The notes under the pieces are model-generated. The model saw nothing but the letters and a program-made list of their open reading frames with translations. It had not been told where the DNA came from and ran no database searches. From positions 1 to 64,000 of the forward strand of contig NC_010162.1 in assembly GCF_000067165.1 (NCBI RefSeq): a stretch of 64,000 nucleotides of DNA. Direction: 5' to 3'. The DNA is from Sorangium cellulosum So ce56 (lineage in GTDB: Bacteria; Myxococcota_A; Polyangia; Polyangiales; Polyangiaceae). Positions 57,451 to 64,000 of this stretch are shown here, piece after piece (position 1 is the first letter of the stretch; each line of letters begins with the position of its first letter). The translations under genes and the position numbers were made by a program.

Positions 57451-58458
57451 TCAGAACCTCACGAGCAGGCGCGAGCCGAGGCCGCCCGGCGCTGGCGTGA
57501 GGACGAGCTCCGCCGCAGGCTTGCCAGGGGACGGCGCCGTGGGCTCGGAAGGGCTCAGCAGGAGCAGCGTGACGCCGGCGCCGATCCCGACCAGGCCGAC
57601 GCCGGCGAAGACGCCGGCGAGCGTCGAGGCGGTCTTGCCCGTGTCGTAGTCGCCCTGGAGCGACGGCGGGCACTCGTAGGCGCCTCCGCCGGCGGGGGAG
57701 CACCCGTCCTCGACCGCGGACAGCGCGCCGGCGCGCACGGCCAGCGCCACGACGGTCGCGATCGCGCCAGCGCCGCCGACGCCGAGCGCGACGTAGCCGC
57801 CCATGCGAATGCCGCTCGCCGGCGTGCCGGAGGCGCTCGGCGCGGAGAGCGCGTCGCGCCCCGGGAGCGGCGCGGGGACGGCCAGCGTCACGACCTGGCG
57901 GGCGCCGGGCGTGAGCTCGGCGCGCTCCGCGATCGGCGCGGCGCCGCCGTAGAACAGCTCGACCGTGTGGGCGCCGAGATCGCGCTCGAGCTCGACGCCG
58001 AGGAGCCTCGGATCGAGGGGCTTGCCGTCCAGCACCACCTGGACCGGCGGCCGGCCCTCGGCGCCTTTCAGCCGGACGGTCAACGTCCCGACCTTGCTGC
58101 CGAGCGCCCGGTAGCGGGCCTCGGCGTCATCGCTCCACCCGGCGTACTTCGCCTCGTTGGACTGGAGCGCGGCCCGCCGGAGATCCCACCAGTCTCGCCT
58201 CGCCGAGGCATAGCGGCCGAGCTCCTCCTCGCACTCGGCGATGTTCCGGAGCGCGCCGAGCCCCTCGGGGTAGATCTCCAGCGCGCTCCGGAAGGCGATG
58301 ACCGCCTGCTCGCACTGTCCGGTGCTCCGCAGCTCGCGGCCCCGGGCGAACAGCGTCTTCGCGTCCTCCTCGGCCCCGATGGCGAGCGCGCGCGCCGGCG
58401 CCGCCGCGAGCATGGCGACGCTGCAGAGCGTGATGAGCCGTCGCTCAAAAGGTCTCAC
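57451..58458 (-). CDS. Exported TPR protein with PEGA-like and membrane segments
   Basis: 335 residues. A signal peptide (MLAAAPARALA) is followed by a TPR-like helical part (TLFARGRELRSTGQCEQAVIAFRSALEIYPEG). A PEGA-like beta domain follows (GTLTVRLKGAEGRPPVQVVLDGKPLDP) and then two hydrophobic segments near the end (GGYVALGVGGAGAIATVVALAV, and ASTLAGVFAGVGLVGIGAGVTLLLL). This architecture is frequent next to myxobacterial kinases. Its first 14 bases overlap the end of the upstream kinase gene, so the two are translated from one message and probably work together. Confidence 0.78.
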   Translation of the reverse strand: MRPFERRLITLCSVAMLAAAPARALAIGAEEDAKTLFARGRELRSTGQCEQAVIAFRSALEIYPEGLGALRNIAECEEELGRYASARRDWWDLRRAALQSNEAKYAGWSDDAEARYRALGSKVGTLTVRLKGAEGRPPVQVVLDGKPLDPRLLGVELERDLGAHTVELFYGGAAPIAERAELTPGARQVVTLAVPAPLPGRDALSAPSASGTPASGIRMGGYVALGVGGAGAIATVVALAVRAGALSAVEDGCSPAGGGAYECPPSLQGDYDTGKTASTLAGVFAGVGLVGIGAGVTLLLLSPSEPTAPSPGKPAAELVLTPAPGGLGSRLLVRF

Positions 58459-59842
58459 TCTTGTCGATCTCCTTGCGGCGCCGGGGCACCGTGGGCGCGG
58501 CGGTCGCCGTCGCGCGCGGGACGGCCCTGTCAGCCCCGGGGCGGCGCTGCGACGAGCGCGGCTGCGCAGGTGCTACGGAGGCAGGCGGCGCGGGCGCTGC
58601 TGCGGAAGCAGGCGGCGCGGGCGCCGCCGCGGAGGCCGGCGGCTCGGCCGCGGCGGGCTGCTGCGGCGGGGGCGGCGAGCGCAGCGCGACCGCCTGGAGC
58701 GCGCCCCGCACGCCGGGGGCCATGAGCCGCGCCGGCTGCTCCAGGCGCGGCGGATCGAGCAGGCGCGCCGCCAGCGCGGCCGTCCCCCCGAGCGCGGTCA
58801 GGCAGGCCAGCGCCACGGCGGGCGCCACCCGAGGCCGCCGCGGCGGCGCGACCTCCGCGGGCCGCTCGGGCGGCGGCGCCGAGAGCGCGGCATGGTAGGC
58901 CCCGACCATCTCGCGGATCGAGGCGAACCGCTGCGCCGGCCCCTTCGCGAGGGCGCGCGAGAACCAGGCGTCGAGCCCCCGGGGAAGCGATCGCCGGACC
59001 TCCGTGGCAGGCTCGAAATCGCGGGTGCTGACCGCCACGATGATCTCCGCGATGCTGTTGCCTTGAAAAGGCGTCCAGTCCGTCAGCACCTCGTAGGCCA
59101 GCACGCCGAGCGCCCAGACGTCGGCCCGCGCGTCGACCGCGAGCGGCGAGGCGAGCTGCTCCGGGCTCATGTAGTTCGGCGAGCCCAGCATGACGTCGGC
59201 CTCCGTCTCCTGCGGCCGATCCAGGCCTAGATCGCCGTGCAGCGCCTTGGCGATGCCGAAATCCGCGACCTTCACCGCCAGCTCCGCGCCGGGGGCGTCG
59301 ACGAGCATCACGTTCGAAGGCTTCAGGTCGCGGTGCACGATGCCCATGTCGTGCGCCACGGTGAGCGCGTCCCCGATCTGATCAAGGATGTGCCCGAAGC
59401 GCACCGGATCGATCGGTCCCTTGTGGCGCACCTCGGCGAACAGCGTTCGCCCCGGGATGTACTCCATCACCAGGTAAGGGATGTCGTCGTGGACCCCTGC
59501 GTCGTGGACCGCGACGATGTGCCGCGTGCGCGCGCTCAGGCGGGCCGAGATCTGGGCCTCGAACCGGAACCTCTCCAGGACGGTGCGGCTCCGCTCCGCG
59601 TCGCCGGTCAGCGAGGCGTTGAGGAACTTCACGGCGAGCTCGGTCTTGAGCGTGACGTGCACGGCGAGCCAGACCTCGGCCATGCCCCCGCGCCCGAGCG
59701 GCTGGACCAGCCGGTATTTGCCGTCGACGACCTCGTCGGGGGTGTGCTGCCAGATGTCCGACTCGTCGGCGCCGGCCTGACGAACCGCCGCGCTCGGGCT
59801 GATCCGCACGGTCGGCGGTATGCGGGGCGTGGCGGCGTCCAC
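58445..59842 (-). CDS. Ser/Thr protein kinase with C-terminal membrane helix
   Basis: 465 residues. The kinase domain (about 35-300) has GRGGMAEVWLA, AVKFLNA, HRDLKPSNVML and DFGIAKA. A short linker leads to one membrane helix (APAVALACLTALGGTAALAARLL), and the outer part is Pro/Ala-rich, likely disordered, ending in a basic stretch. There is no recognised sensor domain. The stop overlaps the start of the TPR/PEGA gene by 14 bases. The pair looks like a kinase with an envelope partner. Confidence 0.92.
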   Translation of the reverse strand: MDAATPRIPPTVRISPSAAVRQAGADESDIWQHTPDEVVDGKYRLVQPLGRGGMAEVWLAVHVTLKTELAVKFLNASLTGDAERSRTVLERFRFEAQISARLSARTRHIVAVHDAGVHDDIPYLVMEYIPGRTLFAEVRHKGPIDPVRFGHILDQIGDALTVAHDMGIVHRDLKPSNVMLVDAPGAELAVKVADFGIAKALHGDLGLDRPQETEADVMLGSPNYMSPEQLASPLAVDARADVWALGVLAYEVLTDWTPFQGNSIAEIIVAVSTRDFEPATEVRRSLPRGLDAWFSRALAKGPAQRFASIREMVGAYHAALSAPPPERPAEVAPPRRPRVAPAVALACLTALGGTAALAARLLDPPRLEQPARLMAPGVRGALQAVALRSPPPPQQPAAAEPPASAAAPAPPASAAAPAPPASVAPAQPRSSQRRPGADRAVPRATATAAPTVPRRRKEIDKSETF

Positions 59843-59977
59843 GCCCGAAGGATAGTGGATGCCGCGCGCGGGACTGGCACTTTTCGACAGCCCTCGCCGC
59901 CGTCGCCCTCTGGCCAGCGCGGAATGGCGGCCGCCGGCAGCCGCGCGCCCGGCGCGTACACGAGGAGCGCGGCCGTT

Positions 59978-60970
59978 TCACTCGGCGGCGTCGGCGAAGA
60001 GCTCCGCAGGCGGCGCGTCGATCGGCGGGGCCGCCCGCGAGGCCGCGCCGCCCACGCCGCGGTCGAGGGCGTCGCAGAGGAGCGCGCCGACGCCGGGGAC
60101 GACGTTGGCGATCGCCTCGTCGGCCTCACGCGGGTTCAGCCACCAGAACGGGTTCAGCAGCCGGCGGAGGTCGCGGAAGGAGCGTGCAGGACGGCTGACC
60201 TCCACCGTGAAGGCGAGCGTTCCGAGGGTGGCGTCGAGCCAGTCGTCCATGTCGCCGACCGTGGGGTACCAGTGCGCCGCCTGGCGGATCTCGTACCGCT
60301 CGCGCGGCAGAGCCCGGCAGAAGGCGTCGCCGAGCGCCCGGTACAGCGGCTCGCGCGGGTTGGGCACGTCGGTGTGCGCCCACGGGTAGAGCAGGAAGTT
60401 GCCGCAGCTGTGAAAGCCGATCGCGAGCGCGGGCCGCGTCTCCAGCGCGACGTCGCGCAGGGCGCGCGACTCGGGCTCCGAGAACGCGTGAGGCCCCGTG
60501 TAGTGCGGCGACCACCGGAGCCGCGAGCCCGCGAACGGGTGCAGCGGCCGCGACGAGGACAGCGGCGCGAAATTCCGGTTCAGATCCACGCCGCGGGCGT
60601 TGCAGCGCTGCGACGCTCGCCGCCCGCCGCGGAGGCGCTCCAGGTTGTCGGCGAACGCGTCGGGGTTGACGACCGGCACCACGACGAGCCGCGCCCGCGC
60701 CGCCACGCCCGCTCGTCCGCTCGCCAGGATCGACCGGACCGCATCGAGCAGCGCGAGCCCGCCGATCACCTCGACCCCGTGCATGAGCGACGTCAGCAGG
60801 AACGTCGGACCCAGCGGATCGCCGAAGTCGTAGCGCCGCAGGGGTCTTCCGTTCGCGGACGTCCCGATCGCTATTTCCCGTCCGCCGTAGGTGCGCGCGA
60901 GGCGGGCCCAGGCATCAGCGAGCTGCGGGAGCTCGGCGTAGCGGCCGCATAGGTCGGGCGTGCGTGTCAT
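59978..60970 (-). CDS. M14-family zinc carboxypeptidase-like protein
   Basis: 330 residues. The zinc site is HxxE in LMHGVEVIGG and a later His in GFHSCGNF; GVDLNRNF gives the substrate-binding Asn-Arg, and the catalytic Glu is in FTVEVSR. No signal peptide is seen, which is unusual for this family and points to a cytoplasmic role, perhaps in peptidoglycan-peptide or amidated-peptide breakdown. It lies 142 bases downstream of the ureohydrolase gene, with a tandem repeat in the gap. Confidence 0.85.
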   Translation of the reverse strand: MTRTPDLCGRYAELPQLADAWARLARTYGGREIAIGTSANGRPLRRYDFGDPLGPTFLLTSLMHGVEVIGGLALLDAVRSILASGRAGVAARARLVVVPVVNPDAFADNLERLRGGRRASQRCNARGVDLNRNFAPLSSSRPLHPFAGSRLRWSPHYTGPHAFSEPESRALRDVALETRPALAIGFHSCGNFLLYPWAHTDVPNPREPLYRALGDAFCRALPRERYEIRQAAHWYPTVGDMDDWLDATLGTLAFTVEVSRPARSFRDLRRLLNPFWWLNPREADEAIANVVPGVGALLCDALDRGVGGAASRAAPPIDAPPAELFADAAE

Positions 60971-61070
60971 TCCAGCGTCTCTTATGTGACACCGGAATGG
61001 CGGCGGGCGCCAGCGGATTGAGCGGATTCATGTGTCGCGATTCCGCGGTTCCGCGATTCGCGCAGAATCG

Positions 61071-61110
61071 TCGATTCGTCGATTCATCGATTCGTCGATT
61101 CGTCGATTCG
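61071..61110. repeat. Five tandem 8-base repeats (TCGATTCG)
   Basis: Copies are TCGATTCG except the second, TCGATTCA. They sit just after the ureohydrolase stop at 61113 on the minus strand and upstream of the M14 gene. Related GATTCG/CGATTC words continue to about 61050. The array is AT-richer than its surroundings. Confidence 0.9.
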
Positions 61111-61112
61111 CG

Positions 61113-62090
61113 TCATCCGCGCGGCTGGTCGCGCTTGTCGCCCTTGCGCGTCGCGAGGAGAGCCAGGCCCTCGAACAGGAGGTGCGCGCCGAGGTGGAGG
61201 GTGATGTCGGCGTGATCCAGCGCGGGGCATACCTCGACGAGATCCATGCCCACCAGGTTGATCCCCGCGAGGCCGCGGAGCAGCTGGATCGCCTCGCGTG
61301 AGGTGAGCCCGCCGGGCACGGGCGTGCCGGTGCCCGGGGCATAGGCCGGGTCGACGCCGTCGATATCGAAGGAGACGTAGACGGGCGACTCGCCCGCGGC
61401 TGCCCTGATGGCGGCGGCGATCGCAGAAGCGCCGTCGCGGTCGATCCGATCCATGCCGTACAGGGTCGCCCCGGCGTGCGCCGCGAAGGCGCCTTCCTCC
61501 GGGTGGCCCCACGTGGCGCGGATGCCGATCTGGTGGAGCGCGCTCCGCCCGATGAGCCCCTCTTCGATCGCGTTGCGGAACGGCGTGCCGTGGTGGAACG
61601 GCTCGCCCCACACCTCCGAGGTGCTCGTGTCGAGGTGCGCGTCGACGTGAACGACCGTGACGGGGCCGTGGCGCCGCGACAGCGCGCGGAGCACCGGGAG
61701 CGCGATCGAGTGGTCGCCGCCGACGACGAACGGGACCGCGCCGGCCGCGAGCACCTCGTCGACCGAGGCCTGGATCAGCTCGCGAACGGAGTCTGCGTGA
61801 AACGGGGGAAAGGGCACATTGCCCCCGTCGAGCACGTGGATCGCGCGGAACACGTCGACGCCGTGGCCGGGGTGATACGACTGCACGAGCGCGCTCACGC
61901 GGCGCAGCTCGTAGGGGGCGAACCGTGCGCCCGGGCGGTACGTGACGCTCCCGTCCCACGGGACGCCGAGGAGCACGGCGTCGGCGCCGGAATAGGCGGA
62001 CGCGCCGGCCTCGTGGAATCCCGCGGTCGGGAGGCGAAAGAACGGCGTCTGCCCGTGCCGGAGGTACGCGGCTGCTCGTTGTTGGGACAT
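61113..62090 (-). CDS. Ureohydrolase (agmatinase/arginase family)
   Basis: 325 residues. The dinuclear manganese site is complete: VVGGDHSIA, VVHVDAHLDTS and VSFDIDGVDPAYAPG. N-terminal features (LLGVPWDGSVTYRPGARFAPYELR) fit the SpeB/agmatinase branch, and the His in the HHGTPF loop is typical. It would release urea from agmatine (giving putrescine), guanidinobutyrate or a related guanidine; arginase cannot be excluded by motifs alone. It is the last gene of an operon with an acyltransferase and a GNAT protein, 8 bases after the acyltransferase stop. Confidence 0.88.
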   Translation of the reverse strand: MSQQRAAAYLRHGQTPFFRLPTAGFHEAGASAYSGADAVLLGVPWDGSVTYRPGARFAPYELRRVSALVQSYHPGHGVDVFRAIHVLDGGNVPFPPFHADSVRELIQASVDEVLAAGAVPFVVGGDHSIALPVLRALSRRHGPVTVVHVDAHLDTSTSEVWGEPFHHGTPFRNAIEEGLIGRSALHQIGIRATWGHPEEGAFAAHAGATLYGMDRIDRDGASAIAAAIRAAAGESPVYVSFDIDGVDPAYAPGTGTPVPGGLTSREAIQLLRGLAGINLVGMDLVEVCPALDHADITLHLGAHLLFEGLALLATRKGDKRDQPRG

Positions 62091-62098
62091 GAGATCTC

Positions 62099-62878
62099 CT
62101 ACAGGCTCAAGAGGTCCAGGATCACGGCGCGGGCGCGGTCCGCGAGATCCGCCGCGCCGCCGTGATCGCCGAGCGGCGGGCCGAAGGCGACGCGGGCGCT
62201 CGCCTCTCGGCGGCTGGAGAAGCGGAGGAAATGGGGGAGGAAGGTGTCGTCGCCCGCCCAGCAGAGCTCCGGATCATCGTAGGTGATGGCCGCGGGCACG
62301 ACGGGGACGCCCGCGAGCCGGGCGATGCCGAAGATGCCTTTCCGGAACGGGAGGACCTTCTCTCCTCGGGTGGTCGAGCCCTCCGGGAAATTCAGCACCG
62401 GGACGCCATGGCGCAGGGCCCGGAGCGCGCTCCGGAGCACGCGCGCCCCGCTCGCCGGGCGCCGCCGATCGACGAGCAGCACGCCGAGATCGCGCGCGCG
62501 ATCGCCGATGATCGGCCAGCTGCCGATCTCCTGCTTCGCGATGGCGGTGCAGGGGGTGAGCGACGCGAGGAGGATGGGATCGAGGTAGCTGACGTGGTTG
62601 GCCACGACCACGAACGGCGACGCGGGGAGCGCGCCGGTCACGCGGACGCGCAGGGAGTGCAGCGCGCACAGGTCCCGCGCGATCCCGTGGAGGAGGCGCG
62701 CCCTCTCGCGGCGGCGCGAGGCGGGCAGCGTGGGCAGGAGGCTGGTCCGGAACACGGTGTCGAGCGCGAGCCCCATCACGCCGGAGACCCGGCTGGCGAT
62801 GTAGAGCGCCTCGGTCCAGGGGCGGTCGCCCGCCGCTGGCGCGCGGCGGCCGTGGTCGAGCGGAGCGGTGGTCGTCAT
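62099..62878 (-). CDS. PlsC-like 1-acylglycerol-3-phosphate acyltransferase
   Basis: 259 residues. Motif I HX4D is NHVSYLDPILL and motif III NFPEGSTTRGEKVLPFRKG; the fold then ends with VPVVPAAITYDDPEL. One hydrophobic segment near the start could anchor it to the inner membrane. PlsC enzymes acylate lysophosphatidate, and the same fold acts on lyso-ornithine lipid (OlsA). The gene starts 12 bases after a GNAT gene and ends 8 bases before a ureohydrolase gene, which makes a non-phospholipid acceptor worth considering. Confidence 0.85.
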   Translation of the reverse strand: MTTTAPLDHGRRAPAAGDRPWTEALYIASRVSGVMGLALDTVFRTSLLPTLPASRRRERARLLHGIARDLCALHSLRVRVTGALPASPFVVVANHVSYLDPILLASLTPCTAIAKQEIGSWPIIGDRARDLGVLLVDRRRPASGARVLRSALRALRHGVPVLNFPEGSTTRGEKVLPFRKGIFGIARLAGVPVVPAAITYDDPELCWAGDDTFLPHFLRFSSRREASARVAFGPPLGDHGGAADLADRARAVILDLLSL

Positions 62879-62890
62879 GGTGCGTCGGCC

Positions 62891-63451
62891 TCAGGCCACC
62901 GCGGCGATGCCGCCGCTCTCCGCCGCGCGCGGCTCCTTCGCGTCGGCCTGGCGATCGACGAGCCCCACCTTCTCGAAGCGGGCCCGGAGCGCCATGAACG
63001 CGTCGCGATCGATGCGCGAGATGATGCGCGGGTGTCCGGTGCCATAGAAATCGGGGCGCACCTCGATCTCCTTGGCGCCGAGCATGGCGTGGAGCGCCCG
63101 CGCGGCGTGGTTGTCCTCCTCGACGGTGAACCAGCACGACTCGGCCCATCCAAGGATCGACCCGACGAACGCGCGGAGCAGCGTGTGCGTCGCGCGGGAG
63201 CCCTGATACTCGGGCAGGACGGCGAGGGTCGTGCAGTAGACCTCCTTGCCGCGCGTGAAGGAGAGCAGGTAGCCCGCGGGCCTCCCCGCGGCCTCGACGA
63301 GGAAACACGAGTCCTTGAAGAAGTCGCAGCAAAGACGGATGTAATACCGCCCGAGCTCCCCTTCGCCCGCATCGCCGAAGAGGGTCGTCTCCAGTTCCAT
63401 CAGAGTCGAGAAGTCATCGCTCCGGAGCGTGCGCGCCACATAACGGCTCAT
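62891..63451 (-). CDS. GNAT-family acyl/acetyltransferase
   Basis: 186 residues. The acetyl-CoA site of the GNAT fold is in TTLAVLPEYQGSRATHTLLRAFV (Q-x-x-x-A pattern), with FTVEEDNHAARALHAMLGAKEIEVRPDFYG after it. N- and C-termini are unremarkable. It has a very strong ribosome site AAGGAGG (63459-63465) and, just upstream, a perfect 10-base palindrome TTCAATTGAA (63468-63477) that may be an operator. It heads an operon with PlsC-like and ureohydrolase genes. The acyl acceptor may be an amine made or used by the operon. Confidence 0.82.
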   Translation of the reverse strand: MSRYVARTLRSDDFSTLMELETTLFGDAGEGELGRYYIRLCCDFFKDSCFLVEAAGRPAGYLLSFTRGKEVYCTTLAVLPEYQGSRATHTLLRAFVGSILGWAESCWFTVEEDNHAARALHAMLGAKEIEVRPDFYGTGHPRIISRIDRDAFMALRARFEKVGLVDRQADAKEPRAAESGGIAAVA

Positions 63452-63467
63452 TGTTGCGCCTCCTTAT

Positions 63468-63477
63468 TTCAATTGAA
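63468..63477. promoter_or_regulatory. Possible operator palindrome before the GNAT operon
   Basis: TTCAATTGAA lies just upstream of the strong ribosome site. Low AT context makes the match notable, but ten bases can occur by chance and it overlaps the leader. Confidence 0.3.
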
Positions 63478-63614
63478 TCGTTGCTATGGGCGCAGCATGC
63501 CGGGGCTCCGTGGAGAACACGTCACAGGACCCCCGAGGTTGAGAGACACGTCGGGGGCGATGGCGCGTCGAGATGGGTGGGAAATCGCGTACGGAAGGTG
63601 CCAGGACGGCAATG

Positions 63615-64000
63615 TCATCGTGGCCTGAGGCGCTCTGCCGCCGTGGACGGGAGTGCGAGCGCGAGGCCGGCGAAGGCCCGGGCGGTGTCGAGGAGCGCGG
63701 CGACGCCCGAGGACGCGCGCCATCCGCCGGTCACGCCGGTCCAGTGCTTCATGGGCACGAAGATGTTGCCGTCGGTGTGCGGGGCCGCGCGATCCAGGAA
63801 GGTCGCGCGGAGCGTGTACGCCGCGAACAGCCGCTCCATGAGGCCCGGGAAGGCGACGAACGCCGCGGCGGTGATGCGGCCGGCGGCGCCGACGTACACA
63901 TCGCGCCGCGGCCGCTCGGCGAGGGAGACCATCGCCGCCGCGACCCGCTCGGGGTCGACGATCGGCCGGATCGGCTGGACGGCGCGGCCGGTGAAATTGC
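63615..64000 (-). CDS. Short-chain dehydrogenase, C-terminal part (cut by window end)
   Basis: The open frame runs beyond position 64000, so the start is missing; 128 residues are present. The visible part has FTGRAVQPIRPIVDPERVAAAMVSLAERPRRDVYVGAAG, the usual end of an SDR subunit, followed by a C-terminal extension with GLMERLFAAYTL. The catalytic Tyr-Lys and cofactor site must lie outside the window. The family assignment rests on the C-terminal pattern alone. Confidence 0.72.
   Translation of the reverse strand, partial: NFTGRAVQPIRPIVDPERVAAAMVSLAERPRRDVYVGAAGRITAAAFVAFPGLMERLFAAYTLRATFLDRAAPHTDGNIFVPMKHWTGVTGGWRASSGVAALLDTARAFAGLALALPSTAAERLRPR

Noticed and set aside
61071..61110. Phage attachment site or integration scar
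   Set aside because: No integrase, no tRNA and no matching partner repeat nearby.

Overview
This window comes from a very GC-rich genome and begins exactly at the dnaA start codon, so it probably opens the chromosome record. Several things point to a myxobacterium of the Sorangium/Polyangium type: four eukaryote-like Ser/Thr kinases (one fused to an AAA+ ATPase and repeats), sigma-54, FHA-free kinase/TPR pairs, a receiver protein with a low-complexity linker, many Ala/Pro/Gly-rich lipoproteins, and long spurious antisense frames typical of about 70% GC coding DNA. This assignment is an inference from content; no 16S gene is present.

Layout. 1-8.1 kb: dnaA converges on a 1305-residue kinase/ATPase; dnaK and grpE follow on the minus strand. 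8.4-12.7 kb: argD, a P-type-ATPase-like protein that has lost all its catalytic motifs, and a Fur regulator. 12.8-18.2 kb: lipoprotein, extensin-like protein, hrcA, an RluA-type pseudouridine synthase and a receiver protein. 18.3-25.4 kb: an ArnT/PMT-like glycosyltransferase and a tetrapyrrole group (CobA-HemD fusion, hemB) with a GYF-like gene between. 25.4-30.6 kb: a three-gene minus operon of a KOW protein and a heterodimeric ABC exporter. 31-36 kb: zinc-ribbon protein, kinase, HAD phosphatase and RlmI. 36-40.5 kb: an outer-membrane barrel, lnt, HU, ybeY and transaldolase. 40.6-44.1 kb: secA and tRNA-Leu(UAG). 44.6-49.9 kb: receiver-like protein, Crp/Fnr regulator, rpoN and two unknown genes. 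50-60 kb: a eukaryotic-type PFK-2/FBPase-2 coupled to a YfiH-family gene, a kinase, a class A PBP with heptapeptide repeats, an Ala/Gly-rich protein and a kinase/TPR pair. 60-64 kb: M14 peptidase, then a tight GNAT/acyltransferase/ureohydrolase operon, and the C-terminal part of a short-chain dehydrogenase cut by the window end.

Most of the window is housekeeping: replication start, heat shock (grpE, dnaK, hrcA), secretion and lipoprotein maturation (secA, lnt), cell wall (PBP1A), haem/corrin synthesis, and rRNA/tRNA processing. The accessory signal is regulatory and metabolic: four kinases, a fructose-2,6-bisphosphate module otherwise typical of eukaryotes, an apparently dead ion-pump paralogue, an asymmetric ABC exporter, and a small operon that could acylate an amine or amino acid. 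No rRNA, CRISPR array, insertion sequence or prophage was seen.
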